Source of the DNA: Aulostomus chinensis
Taxonomy: Eukaryota; Chordata; Actinopteri; Syngnathiformes; Aulostomidae
Direction: 5' to 3'
Assembly: GCA_037954235.1 (NCBI GenBank)
Contig: JBBMOA010000004.1
Coordinates: 15,248,601-15,312,600, forward strand
Length of the DNA: 64,000 nucleotides
A program made the position numbers and the translations under genes. Shown one piece after another: positions 13,276-26,349 of the stretch. The notes beneath the pieces were generated by a model that saw nothing but the letters and a program-made list of their open reading frames with translations, had not been told where the DNA came from and made no database searches. Numbering within the stretch: the stretch's first letter is position 1; every line of letters begins with the position of its first letter.

Positions 13276-13865
13276 CAAGGCTAAAGGTGCACAAGATGTT
13301 CAGATGGAAGGTATGAGATTACCTCTAATAGTCCATGTCTAGTGGCAGTTTATTAGCTTTTCAAGAGCATAATAATAGTCAAAGACCATGCATTATATTT
13401 CAGAACATGCCCCCCCCCCAATATGGTCCAAAAGGATCTTTCATCCTCTAAGTTCCTGGTTTTGGCCAATTGAGGCTCCTATGTCACTGTCAGAATGGTC
13501 CAGGAATCAAGTCCAGGCCACCTTGACACAGATTTCAACATCATTGATGGTAATTGCCTTTTGTGAAATGCCAAAGCCACTCTTTATTTTTGTCTGTGCC
13601 TTTCACATGTTTTAGCGCGTCTATATGAGGAGGCATCAAATGAAATGTAAAACACATTCAGCGGCTCTAAACTTACTCAAATGGCTTAATTATGCTGATG
13701 ACATGTTGCGATTCATTGGATATGGTGGCTGCGGTCATGCAGAGGCAGATTTAGATGGGATAAAAAGACTATTGTGTGTGTGAGTGTGTGTGCGCTGCCC
13801 GTGTGTGTGGATGAACGGGATAAATATATAAGGAGAGCCATTTGAAACTGAAACCAGATGTGTGC

Positions 13866-13868
<3 letters not shown>

Positions 13869-13937
<69 letters not shown>
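13869..13937. repeat. (TG)n microsatellite, about 34 units
   Basis: Long TG dinucleotide run ending in CGCGC. A shorter imperfect GT-rich stretch precedes it at about 13770-13810. Confidence 0.97.
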
Positions 13938-13942
<5 letters not shown>

Positions 13943-14945
13943 AATGCAGTACTTGTTTCAAGAGTGTCAGCTATGCCAGTGCTTGGTCAGTATTTTTAAG
14001 TGTTGGTGGTTTTCAAAGACGCCTTTTGTACAATTAAAGGCACGAGTTAAATGAGTAACATAGTGGGCGGAGGCACTTAAAAGACTTGAGGTGATAATGT
14101 GATTTGGAAACAAAGACATGGACCATGAGTTTAAGAGAATACTCTTTCCAAAAAAAACGTTCTCTTGACTCAGCAACACCGGAGAACTTTAAAAACTTGA
14201 TATCTTTGCTTCACTTTATAACAAGATGGACTCAAAATCTCAGGAATGGCTTGTATTAAGCATGGGTAAATGAAATGAAAACCCCTCGACAAAAGCCAAA
14301 CAATAACAGCTTGTAACAACCAAAAAAAAACAAAAACCCAAAGTTTCTGTTTCTGGGAACGTCATGAAGAAGAGCTCTGGCATTACTCAGTACGACATAA
14401 GCCAAGAGACTCATTCCACCAAGGCTCCACAAATGTCCCTTTTTCCTTGCACCTTGAATATTTCCAGCAGCACCAAATAAAGTTGTTCCAGGTGCACCAA
14501 TGAACAGGGACGGAGCAGGTTTTTTTTTCTTTTTCTAAAAAGTAGGGCCGTTAAAGTGAGACGCGTGAATTATGCCAGGCTCTGTAATCACTTGAGGCAC
14601 CGGCCAGTGCCCTCTTCCACAATACCTCGTAGTGTTTTATTGACAGGAGTCTGCTAACCATTAAAACATGTCAGACTGTATAACAGGAAATAAACTGTTC
14701 TGAACAAATTAATGATGGGTGGGGGGGTGGGGGGGACCATTCCAATCCTGCATGGAGTTATAATAGAGAAGAGAATGTCATATTTCAAATATCCTTAAAA
14801 AGGCCTGCTTGACGTTCTGATGCGGATTGAGTTTCGGCCTCGTGACCTATCAGTTTGTCATTGTCAGTATAAAATTCAGCATTTCTGCTTTCAGTTACTT
14901 CAGTCATGGCGGGCCGCTGGCTGAGTTCACAACCCAACCCAGTTT
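13938..14945. other. Non-coding stretch
   Basis: No exon or repeat family recognised. It holds a G-rich patch at 14717-14737 (GTGGGGGGGTGGGGGGG) and short A/T homopolymers. Confidence 0.6.
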
Positions 14946-14949
14946 GACT

Positions 14950-15084
14950 TCCATCCATTCATTCATTTTCGCTTGCTTACCCAGGACCTGCTCACAGCGG
15001 CAGCAGACTGAGCAAGGATACCCCAAGACGTTCCTCTCCCCAGCAAGGCACTCCAGCTTCTACTGGGGGATCCAAGGCCAAATG

Positions 15085-15160
<76 letters not shown>

Positions 15161-15285
15161 CAATCACTCCAGTGTGTTCTGGGTCTGCCATGAGCTCTCC
15201 TACCGGTTGCCCTGAGCACCTCTAGCAGGAGGAGTCCAGGAGGCATGACCTGAACCGCCTCCACCAACTCCTCTCGACATAAAAG
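14950..15285 (+). repeat. Diverged teleost interspersed repeat interrupted by an AT microsatellite
   Basis: The left part (CCATCCATTCATTCATTTTCG, ACCCAGGACCTGCTCACAGC, GGATACCCCAAGACG) and the right part (GTGTTCTGGGTCTGCC, CCCTGAGCACCTCT, GGAGGAGTCCAGGAGGCAT, ending CAACTCCTCTCGAC) match from memory a very common teleost dispersed repeat. A 73-base AT run splits it. Family name not assigned. The open frames across it are decayed. Confidence 0.7.
15085..15157. repeat. (AT)n microsatellite inside the interspersed repeat
   Basis: About 36 AT units lie within the repeat body at the position between GGGGGATCCAAGGCC and the right part. It is strongly self-complementary. Confidence 0.95.
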
Positions 15286-15289
15286 ACAG

Positions 15290-18200
15290 GGTTCCCGCAG
15301 GTTTCACCAGGTTAAAATTAAGACTTTTTTTTTTTAAAGACCACTTTGAATACAATTTAAGACCCATTTCACTGCAAAAGTTTCAAGCTTGGTTGCTGCG
15401 GTGGAAAATCTCTAGCTGGCTGCTGTCCAAAAAAGTTCACGGGGGGGCTGCAAGGTCAATGACTATTTTGTGTCTGATTGATTTATTTACATACGATTCA
15501 TTAAGGCAGATATGCAGCATGGACATGAGCTCTACACACTTTTGAGACGTATCTAAATCAAAGTTGAGGAGAAATCCCACTTCAGATCAAATTTGGAAAT
15601 CTTAAAAGGCCCCAATTTTGATCATCAAATTTGTGATTTCTCACAGGAATCAAAGAAGGACCGCAGGTTCCTCCTGACTCAGCTGAACTCAGTTCAACAG
15701 CTTTACTTACACAACTCCAATGACTTCCACACAGTACAGAATGCAGATTTTTGGCACTGGATATCAAAAACGATTATATTGAGAGGAAAAGTTGTTCCCC
15801 TGAAATCTTTTTCTAATACCGCCAAGCTGCATTCGAGTTTTGCAGTTCCATTTGAATGGAGCAATTCTGTGGAGACGTCTTGTGAGCGGAACAGAACGAG
15901 AATTATTACAAATTGCAACAACTCACCACAGCTCCCTCTACCACCTTAGACTTCTCTCTAAAGCTCTAAAGGACTCCTGATCTGAGCTTCCTGTCCAAAG
16001 TTCATCAGAGCTGAAACCTGAGCTGAGGAAAAAAGGGCACCGCTACGTATGGAAAAGGTTTAGGTGAGTAGTGAACTCCTTCTTATGGGACTGATGAGAA
16101 ACACCTGGGTGTCTGAGTAGCACCGTCAGCCAGACGAATCAAAGCCAGAATAGATGATTGAGAATGAGGCGGCACAAATCAAGCCCTCTGATCATCCAGA
16201 CCAGAGGGCTAAGAACCAGCACAGCAACGACTGACCCGCTGACGTTGGAGCGAAACCTAAACCGGTCCATCAAAGACGCAAGACAAACCAAATATGAATC
16301 ACAGACAACTGAGCGCATTAATCAACTACTTACATGTAAACACTGAATCAACAACTTGAAGACTACATAAATAAAAGATCCAATTTTAATCCACAAACAA
16401 ACAACAAAAATCAAACTGTGGCCAACGCACTCGGAGACATTAATAGCGGTCCGAACATAAATAAAAATCAAGGCCCTTTGAAAGAAAACTGCAATCGATG
16501 TGTGAGTTTCCAACACTAAATCTCCTCCCCACAAATAAGGACGGAGTAAATGCCAAAGGCCTGGAACTTGTCTAATCCTCGCTCCGGTCTGCCAAACACT
16601 TCTCCCTCGATCCGAAAAGAAGTGTGTTGAGTAAAACCAAGATTTAGAAACGCCACAGGCCAACTTTAGCTTACTTGTGCGCTTTTTTTCTTTCTTTCTT
16701 TTTGCGGAGAGTGTGACCGGATATTTCCTAATTTAATCTATCTTTATAAAATCTGATTACACTAAAGTTAAGAATGACCATTCTACATGTTGCACATGAA
16801 TTATATCCTGAAGTACAGCAGGGGCTTAATGTTTCAATGTCCTCCTCGCGGGGGTGGAAGTTGACGGAGTAACTCAACAAGAAGGAAATGTGTTGCACCC
16901 TGTAGTTTGAGGTTTGAGACGTTTTAAAGGTGGCGATGTATGAAATGCCCTACTGTGGGAATAGTTCTGAGATTATAAGGACATACATGTTATTTTCCTC
17001 CCATACATCACACTAAAGCACAATTTCCCCGTTCTATAGTGTAGAGTTTGACCTGAGTGGAGTTCTCACACTGTGTTTCTTTTTTAATAAGCTTTGGGGG
17101 GGGGGGGGGGGGGGTGTTGGTTTTTTTTTTTTAAGAGTATTTACGTAAATTCTCTAATTTTCAGCATCGCTGAAGATGAGGGCTCAAAGGGATCGTTCCC
17201 TCTAAAAATGACATTTCCGTTGTTATCGACTCACCAATCATGGCAAAGTTGTTGTTTTTTTAAGACCAAAACTACTGGTATTGCAGACACAAACAACTGA
17301 GGTGAACTATTCATGATTTTTGTATGAAGTGCACAAAAACATTAAAGAGGTAAAAGAAAAAAAAATACAAAAGACAAAAACTTTCCCTGATCTTCCCTCA
17401 GCATCGGGTGAGTGGATGATTGAATTCTCATTTTTGGGTGGACTATCCCTTCAAATAAAGGTTTGAATGAATGAATGAATGAATGAGTCTTTGTGCACAC
17501 ATTTTTGTGTCTATGGTGACTTCGTCCATAACTCTGAATCATACTGCTCTTATCATGGAAGGAGAGTAAACGTAATCATACAACAAGAAAAAAGAAGGTT
17601 AAATAGTACATTAAAAGAAAAGCTGTTGAATCGAGAGCACACGGGATTATTTTGGTGATGTGCGCATGAACACAGAGTGGGACACGGCCATATTTTATGA
17701 AATACGCCGATGAATCATTTGAATGTACACAACAGATGCATAGGCTTTATTTCCTGCTTATCCTTTTAATTAAAACTGACGTAGAGGCAGCGCCGGACTC
17801 ACAGCAGCAGTTAAAACCGGTCCGACCTTCATTGTGTCTTTGGCAATATCCTGTGAGGCAAAAGGTTTGGAAACAATCTTAAAAGCTGCTGAAAAACTTC
17901 AGATTTTTCTTGTGTGCGTCAAGAAAATGTCACTGGAGTTAAAATTAGAGGCAGCTCGTCGGTATCACTATAGGTTATCTGCCTGGAAGCATTTTCTCAT
18001 AAATTCCAATTTCCGTAGAAAATGTCAAAACAACAATGGCTCTTCCTTAAGGTCCAGGTAAGGTCTACAACACAAACACACAATATAAATATATATATAT
18101 ATATATATTTCCTGCTCATGCAAATTTTAAGGTCACACACAGTCTCTGCAGTGCTCATGAAAAACGCCAACTGTGCTCACAGATGAGGCTGAGTACACAA

Positions 18201-18860
18201 TGGAGCCTGGGGGGGACAAGGACTTCAGCTGAGATTTAACAGGAAAACAGCATGGCAGCACGTTGGCGAGCCAGTTGAGACTTCACAAAGACAACAAACC
18301 TGTATTATTCCAGACCAGAAGAGCTTGTGTTGGCCAATTTGCCTGTTCTACAGCGAGACCTGTTTAGACTGACTTATTTTATAGTCACGACTACGGTCTG
18401 TGGTCGACAATAACCACAGCAGCCCTGCTTTCATTGGAAATGAATACAACTGGTGACCTCACAACATTCAAGAGGACCACCCTTCATGGAAAAGTCAGAG
18501 ATTAAAGCAAAATATCAGAGATTCTTGCTGCCAGGTGCCTACTTTGAGAATCTGCATGTAAATTGACTGCGTTTGCATGAACATAGACGTCATTCATGTG
18601 CCGATTTTTACAAGTGAACCTGGCTGTAAATACACTGAGAATCGCCCGTCCATCTTAAAGGTCCATTAGTTGAAGTTGTTGCTAGCTTCGAGGCTGACCC
18701 CCTTTATTTCAACCAGCAGGTGTCAAGTAAAACACAGGAAACAAATAGCCTTAGCTGCCCACACACACATGCACTGCTACATCACACCTATGACGTAACA
18801 GCCAGGGCTGATGACATGCAACTAAACGGACAAGAACACGGACAGCTGTGGATTCAATGG
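15290..18860. other. Non-coding stretch; repeat debris at the left end
   Basis: The start (about 15288-15370: GGGTTCCCGCAGGTTTCACC, AATTAAGAC, TTTAAGACC) resembles a frequent teleost element edge, but no complete element could be delimited. 17096-17114 is a run of 19 G followed by T-rich sequence. 17465-17487 is a short GAAT repeat and 18088-18109 a short AT run. No exon supported. An open frame ending at a GTAAGG donor near 18055 is not recognised. Confidence 0.5.
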
Positions 18861-18879
18861 ATGCGCACTACTTCTGTTT

Positions 18880-19192
18880 GTATTTCCCGAGTCTGTATTC
18901 CAGCAATCTTGGAACCCAAGCACAAGGGCCGGTCTTCCAGGATTCCCGGCGTAGTCAGCGGACATCGGGTCCAAGACTTCCTTTCTCCATCTGACGCTCA
19001 TTGTTTACAGTCCGTATCGTAACTTGAGGCATTTGCATGGAGTTGAAAGACAATGAATCCGGAGGGTTATGTCAAAGCTAGCCAGTTTACACTCCGTCAA
19101 CAGCTTAAAACCACTCCAACAGCTTTGTTAAATAGACTACAGCTCTTTTTCTGACCAACGCGTCACGTTTCTTTTGTACTCCACGTGGACTT
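18880..19192 (-). repeat. Unnamed dispersed repeat, copy 3 (inverted)
   Basis: On the minus strand this aligns with the copies at 31.6 and 45.6 kb. Shared blocks include CTGTAGTCT, GTCTTTCAACTCCATG, GACTGTAAACAATGAGCG and GACTA(C/T)GC(C/T)GG, in the same order and spacing. Similarity to the 45.6-kb copy is roughly 70% by eye. Confidence 0.75.
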
Positions 19193-19194
19193 TT

Positions 19195-22100
19195 TAACGT
19201 TTTACTTTAACTCAGACTTTGATTTAAGAAAAACATCTATAAAAGTTTGCCCGTGGTTAGGCTGGCGGGAAAGGGCAATTCCTTTGTGGAAATGCGGCTA
19301 TCCATACATACACAAGCACAGATGGACGAAATGTCGACGATGCACATCCACATTGCCTCGACCTGCAAATCTGTCTTATTCTCCTTTACCTGCAGTTCCC
19401 TGAACACATTCTGGACTTGTGGTAACCATTTTCCTTTTAAAGAAAAAAGCATTGAAATCAAAATGGACTCCATCCATCTCTGTCTCGGGGGTTCTTATTA
19501 ATGAATAGGCAGGGAATGTTTGAGGAAAAAGAGTGTAGGTGCATGATAGAGATTACCACTGTGAGACATTTCGAATGCTTGTCATCCTGCTGGTGATGCA
19601 TGTAGCTTTGTTGTGTTTGCAGGCGAGTGTTTGCTTCCCAGAGGACAAGTCGAAGCCATTCAGTTCCAAATGACACACACTGCACTGGTGCTGGCTCAGC
19701 AGACTTTAAGGCTGCTTCATTTGCCTTCCTGATTGCATTGGCCTTCTGTCCACCTCACCATTGATTCCCAGCCAAGCACTTTTTTCTGTTTGCCTCGCTT
19801 TCCTCTCAATGCCAACAACCCCGAGCTGCGTCAATACTGGTATTACCAGGGTGAAACCCGTATTAGCGGGGCGGGGGGGGGGTCAATGGGTTTGGAAGCG
19901 CATGGTTCATCTGTAGCAGAAGACGCATGCACGCCATGCTTGACATGACTTACATCCTGCTGCAACAGTAAAACAGAGCTGCTTTAACAGTCCAAAAGTT
20001 CAAGAGGTGCTGTTTCATCACTCCGCTTCAAATCTGCTCGACTCTGTTGTTGGTATGTCAAGGAAACACATTCACTAAAGGTTGTGGAGGTGAGAGGTAA
20101 AGTCCATTAAAGGCATTACCCATCTGTTCTAAACATCTAATCCAAAAGTTCATGAAATACCTGTTTCAGTGGGTCAAAGTGTGAAAGCTGTGAAACCGAT
20201 ATTGCTTTAAAAGGAGTTTTGCAGACAGGCAGACTACAGACAGCACATTGTATCAGCAATAAGGCTTCATCTCACAAACACATCTTTGATTATACTCTGT
20301 CCAATCCTACGATGAAGACATTTCAAGAATGTCATCCGTCTATGTCATGGCAAGATCTGGTTTCTAGCCGATTCTCCGCCACAGTCCCATCATTCATGTT
20401 CACCTACGAGGGAGGTTTGACAATAGATGGAAACATGAAACTGGACAAAGAGGTGGTGAAGTTCACAGGCGGGTAAAGGACTGTACTTACAAGTCAGGAC
20501 TTTGAAGGTGTGAAACCTAAGTCGCCCGATAACACTCTGGCAGGTGACGCTCACAAAGACTCTTTCATAGAAACACACTGCGTTCACCTGTAGGGTTTGA
20601 TTGATGGGCATTGACTTTCTTGGCAAACATGAAGAAAGAGACATAGAGAGACTTGAAAAGCGGGAGAAGTGCAAAGAATCCCCTCCCCCAGATGAATTCT
20701 CTCTTACAATGCACTTTGAAGAAAATCAATAGCGTAATTTTCTACTTAGATAATCCAATCCCTCCATACTGATTCCCTCATTTCCTCACAGTGCATCTTC
20801 GATTACTCAATCATGGAGCAGCTCCCGACAGCGCTTTAGGTGTGAAGATTATAGTTTTAAAGTCAGTCAACTCAAACCTCGGGGTCAATCACCTCCACAA
20901 GGTTTATAGGGGTTTAACACTCCCACTTCAAGCTCTCACATTCAGTAGCTGTTTGTTATATAATCCCTCATACTAAGCCGTGGCTTTTATTTACGACTTA
21001 ATCAATACAGACCCACAGACCTGGAGGTCAATCGATTTACAGTGTAAGAAGGGGGGGGGGGGGGCTTTTGAAAATCTGCAAAGACTCGCCAAGCCACATT
21101 TCAATTGTGCTGATATGGCAGCTTGAGGAGGCGCCTCCAGGTCACCGAGGTCTCATTGAAGTCATGTGCAAGTTGAACTACTATCACTGGAGTTCCTAAC
21201 TAACCGTGCATGAGTCTTTCCTTTAGCCCTTACGGCTCTGATGCAGCAGACGGGTTGATCTACCTTTAACACCCAAGATCTGAGGACTTACCAGTTTCGG
21301 GGTGGTTCATTGATTTAAAAAGTACATGTAATGAACAGTAAGGCAAAGGCAGCTCTTTTTAAATGCTGCATTTAGTGATGAGGCCTCTGTGACAGCGACA
21401 ACTGTGAGGGAATTTCTTCTCTCTTTGCCACAAGCAACCACCAGGACACGCGGATGAATGGATCTATTTTAGAAGCATACAACTGCCATTTGGAAGTTCT
21501 AGTTATGGTTTTCATTTCATGTTTTTATCTGCTACACAGGCAGAGAAATAAGGGTTTGAGTGGACAGCGACAATTTTTGGTCACATTTTTAAAGGTAATC
21601 TAAGAAAAAGAGATTGGTCAATATTTGTGTATTTTGGTCTAAATGGGTTAAGTTTGGCTACGTTTTCCCAAGGAGACATTTTAAGACCTTTAGGGAGCAA
21701 CGCTTGATTATAGTCCCTCTATGATCCAGTTGAGATTGGGTGGGATCTGTTCTTTTGGGCTGATTTATTAGGGCCTGAGCCCGGAGGCACTCTGGGGCGA
21801 AGACCCTATTATTAAACTTGTGGTTCATGCCAGGAAAGTCATAATAATACTTGTAACAAACGGAGCTTTGTTTGTCTCCAAACAATCATAAATATGTCTA
21901 GACACATAAACCACGCTGTAGAATGAACTAGAACCCTGCCAACCCAAATCAACAGAACTGGAACATATTTAGATGTTTTGGGATGATCTGATTTCAAAAA
22001 CAAAACAAAAAAACAAACCCTTTTATTTTCCTATCAAGCGATGTAATTCTCCTGGCGTATTGAAGGACTGCTCGTGTTGAAAACAAAACTGGAGAAGGTG

Positions 22101-23870
22101 AAATCGACCAAATATTTTGAATCTGAAATCAACCCCTTGTTTTCACAATATCTACCTGCCAAAGTCTGTAAATCTACTTTTATCATGTGCTAGGACTTCA
22201 TAAATCTCAACATGTACACGAAAGGGGGGCCTCTGCTGATGCTGTGCCAAAAGCCATTCAGAGTCTCATGAAAAAGAATCGTCATCCAGATGCAGTGAGT
22301 GCAGGGTCTCTGTTTTTTATTTGATCTTTCGTTCGATTTGAGACTGAGGTAAGCGTGAGCTGATCGCTACGAACAGCTGGTATGTGCTCATTTCCATTTT
22401 TTGGGATCATCTTTCACACTTGGACAAACAGAGAAATGAGGCCTATGAGGTGGACGTGTAAATGTACCCAGTGTGAGAAAGACAGAAGGTAAAACAAGGG
22501 GTGCGGGGTGGTATTAATAATGGAAGAAACAAAATGATGGAGACAGACGGAGAGGTTGGACCACTTGGTACCTGATCAAACAGCTTGACAGTGCGTCAAC
22601 GGACATCTGGAGCAGATATGGCGCCTCCTTCCCTGTACCAAGCTAGCTTCCCTCCCTCCTCTACATTCCCTTGATGCATGGTGATCCTAGTAGAATAAGA
22701 AAGCAAATTTGATATCACTGCAGTCACATTCAATGAAAATCAATTCTCATTTAGGAGACGACAGGAATAAAGCTAAACCGTGCTAATAACATGAGGCTCA
22801 AAATGCTCCCTCCATTGTCTTGTTTGCTCTTGGCAGTCGTCTCTCCTTTTTATGAAATGGCCCTTTAATCCCATCCAACCACAATTAATGCAAACATGAC
22901 TGGGCTACGGCGTAAGCACCAGGCAACTGCACAAACACACAAACATGCACTAACATTTATAGCAATGATTGAAGTCAAGGCCTTGGAACCTTGGAGGATG
23001 AGAATGAGCCCATTTCCCAAGGGCAGGCAGTCTTGTGTGCGAAGGGTTGAGCAGTGAATCCAGCCGTGTTCCCTACAGTATTCTTGGCACGTGGACACGT
23101 CGCATCTGATATTGCTTTCATTTTGTAATAATAAACCATTTCATATCTCGGAGAGGATGGTTAGACCACTCTAAAGAGCACTGCCTTTCCTGAAATTAAA
23201 TACCCAATGAAATGAAACCAATAGAAATGAATTTGGTGCTTGGCCGCATGACTTCATCCACATACAATGCCTCATGGTGAGGACAACAATTTACACAGAC
23301 TCAATACAATGTTTTTGAGGGATGAGATGAAAAACAAATTCATCAAATGAGTAATCGTGAATCATGATGAGGAAACGTTTCCCGTTGCAAATGATTTAAG
23401 ACACACAAAAACAAAGATGGATATAACTAGAAAACATACTTCTGCCAAGACAGCCTTTCCTACTCGGGAACAAACTAAAGTTGTGATGAAGGGGCCCTCA
23501 GAACCTGTGCGCGTCACGGTGTGTGGCTGTTCCCTAAAGAGAAAGGGTGGTGAAACCTGATAACATTTGGATTTTGCATGAATGAGCAGACATGTGCTGC
23601 ACCGCGGCGCAAACAGAACAGTGGCAAGCGGTTAACACCACGCAGTGAGAAAACCTCAAGCGATGCACTGGCAAATGATGCTAGTCGCTAGTGCTAGTGG
23701 GTTTTAGCTTCCTTACTAGGGCGTCCCCCTCCCACGCCCCCGGGTGATAATGCTTACATAACAGAAATATCATTTCCTACATCCACAAGGTGGTGCTAGA
23801 GAACACACATACACTTACTTAGACGTGATGTTGCTGTACTTCACATGAAGACAACACAGTACCATTTTGA
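19195..23870. other. Non-coding stretch
   Basis: No exon supported. A run of 14 G sits at 21051-21064. A short piece near 21765-21815 (TTAGGGCCTGAGCC, GGGGCGAAGACCCTATT) resembles the end of another teleost repeat but is too small to delimit. Nothing else recognised. Confidence 0.55.
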
Positions 23871-24318
23871 TGTAAATTCAGCTTGAAGAAGTCTTCAGAC
23901 CAGGACTCGGTTCAAACGTGTTAAGTTTGGAAAAGATCTGACCACATGGAGTCCCGGGTTTACCCTGGCTTTGTGTTCTATAGTGAAATTGGCCGCCTTG
24001 AAATGTTAACAAAAACTCACAGCCCTCACAGTAACCCATCACAAAATCCTTTAACTTGTCTCCAAAAATTTGAAAAAGTTCAGTTGACACAAAAGGAGGA
24101 GACACCAGGTGGCGCTATGACTAATCTGCTCCTAAACTGAATGGAATCCTCCTTGGGTTATTCTACACCCCTACACCCAAGTTTTTGAAAATCCGTTGCC
24201 ACTTAAAGAAGTTCTTCCTTGGTGGAAATAATATTCTATTGTGAGGGTACCCAAACATAAACACAGACAAGCTTGACAGCCTTGGTGACATAACGTGTGT
24301 GTGTGTGTGTGTGTGTGA
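23870..24318. repeat. Diverged interspersed repeat ending in a GT microsatellite
   Basis: Phrases such as GAAGTCTTCAGACCAGGACTC, AAGTTTGGAAAAGATCTGACC, ACACCAGGTGGCGCTATGA and CCAAGTTTTTGAAAATCC match a dispersed type I recall from many fish genomes. It terminates in a (GT)n run at 24295-24318. Boundaries and family are not certain. Confidence 0.45.
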
Positions 24319-24714
24319 TCATTAAGTGAGTGTGGCAGGTTGTTTTTGGCCGGCTTGCTCCCTCTGCATCTGTTCCCTATACTGCCTCATTAGTGGAATT
24401 CCTATGGGAGCTGATAGGCAGGTCAGGAAAAGGGTCCCAGACCACCGATGTCTGTGAATCTGACAGAGCTCATCATGTTCAGATCTGGCCAGAGCCCCTG
24501 ACCTCTCTCCCCACGATCTGATGAGGCAGAGGAGGATGAAGCATCCAAGCATGAATCCTGGGCTCCTTGTTGCTTGCCATCAATAGTTTGCATCCCTGAG
24601 TCAATCTTTAGAAAAGGCCGGTTGGTCTGGCTGAATCGCCAAGTGGGTATTTCATTCCAGTGAGAAGACTCTGATTTGATGTACCAACACTGGGAAAATT
24701 GACACAATACAATA

Positions 24715-25100
24715 AATAATGTTAGTGGAGCTCACAACATTGAGGAGAAGAGAAAAAAAAAAGAGAATTTAAACGGCCACTTCTTTTCCAGAAACACAAT
24801 AATGGTTTACCGTGGAGAATCAACACACACTGCCAGCGCTTTTTATTGGAAGAATTAAATCCTTAAGAATTTTGTTTGTGGTTCTCATTCACTTCCACTC
24901 CCTTAGGATCATCGCGCAACTCATTCTTTTAGATTTCTCAAAAAAAAAAAAAAAAAAGAAGAATAAAAATAAATATCGTGATAAATTTATGTCTGCTGGC
25001 CCTCATTCACCCCTGGTTCTTCAGACGATTCTCTGCCCAGCTACTTCCCTTTCCTCTCAGTTTATTTCACTGACTCTTACTTTCAGATACTTCTCTTCAT
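24715..25100 (+). repeat. Direct repeat pair, left copy
   Basis: Collinear with 25975-26345. Shared blocks include GTGGAGAATC, TTTTTATTGGAAGAA, AGAAGAA(A/T), CAGCTA(C/T)TT(C/T)CCTT and GTTTATTTCAC. By eye about 65-70% similar with small gaps. It contains an A18-type run at 24939-24957. It may be one half of an old tandem duplication or an independent insertion of the same element. Confidence 0.65.
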
Positions 25101-25974
25101 GAATGTGTTTCTAGTTAATTTTCGAGCAATTTTGAAAGCAAACTGCAGAGTATATCTGTCAGCTGGTTTAGAGTGAACAAAATAGACGAAGCGATGTCAT
25201 CAGAAGTCGGCCGAAGAGACGACGTCACTCATGGCCGGGGCTGTTTCTTGCAGAGGAAGAGGAAGAATGAGGACCCCTCTACTGGAGCAAAATGGAAAGA
25301 GGTCTTTGGGGAATTGTTGGAAAAGTTCAAATTGCTCTCAAGTACCAGCCCTACTGGACATGTCGCTGCTGTCAGGAGACGAAGACCAAGTTCAGATGGT
25401 GTTGATCGGTCACATGAATTAAAGATTTGCTGCGTGTGTGTTTGATTTGGGGGTTTCCATCTGAAGCTGTGCATATTTTGTTAAAAAAAAAAAACATAAA
25501 AAAACAACTTTTTGTCAACAATTTATGGGATTGTTACAATTTTTTTTCCGTCTCAATGAACTTTACCCCAATGAGATATTTCAAAATGCCATCGTAAGAA
25601 AGGAAGGACATCGTTAGAAAAGATTAAAGAAAAAATTGAACGTATTCTGGCTAATATTGCAATTGCGATATGAATTTCAATATCGGAAAGAATATTTGTA
25701 CATGATTATTGTCATTTTCACTGAAAATCCCACTGGAATGTGATTTTTGTGGTTATCCGTTTTTAAGAAAATACATTTAAGAGTGGTATTTGTTTAGCCT
25801 TGAAGAAGTGTGTTTCTTTCCTCCGACTGGAAAGTTGTATTGGACAACATAGTAATTTTGATTAAATTTCACTTAATTTTGCAGGCCAGCTAAATTGGTG
25901 TTTCTTCCTAATTATAGGACTGTACTTTTGGTTTGATGAGACTGATGTATCCATCTTCCCAGAACAACACCATA

Positions 25975-26345
25975 CAATGATTGCAAAACAGGATACTGTT
26001 TGTGGTGCTCTCAAACGTTGTAAAATTTAACAGCCACAACCTTTCCAAAAACATGAAATCAGTTAGAGTGGAGAATCCACAGTCACACCGCCAAAGGTTT
26101 TTATTGGAAGAACTAAAAAAAAACAAACAAAAAACAAATTCGCCCACTGCCTTTGAGTTGCATCAAAATACTTCCTGACCAAATTCTCATAGAATCAGCA
26201 GGAAAAAGAAAAGAAGAAATATTGGTAATTTATGTGTTCTGGACAGGTATTTTGGACTCCTCAGTTTTCAGACTTTTCCCTGCTCAGCTATTTTCCTTCT
26301 CCTCACTGTTTATTTCACCAACCCGGACACTTTACTCTCTCTGAC
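25975..26345 (+). repeat. Direct repeat pair, right copy
   Basis: Second copy, offset about 1.26 kb from the first, with the same order of shared blocks. The intervening sequence (25110-25970) could not be matched to anything downstream, so a simple tandem duplication is not proven. Confidence 0.65.
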
Positions 26346-26349
26346 TCAT

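Noticed and set aside
14827..15225. 132-codon plus-strand open frame with Tyr-Ile repeats
   Set aside because: It is a translation of the AT microsatellite and repeat flanks.
15593..15949. 118-codon plus-strand open frame
   Set aside because: Low-complexity-free but unrecognised, next to mobile-element debris. No splice partners.
16180..16210. AGCCCTCTG...CAGAGGGCT short hairpin
   Set aside because: A 9-base stem of this kind is expected by chance in 64 kb. No microRNA-like arms or known RNA around it.
17834..18061. Open frame ending at a CCAG|GTAAGG donor
   Set aside because: The donor is good but no acceptable acceptor precedes it and the peptide matches nothing known to me.
25908..26147. 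Possible transposase remnant in a minus-strand frame
   Set aside because: A few residues looked transposase-like, but no catalytic motif or inverted repeats could be found.
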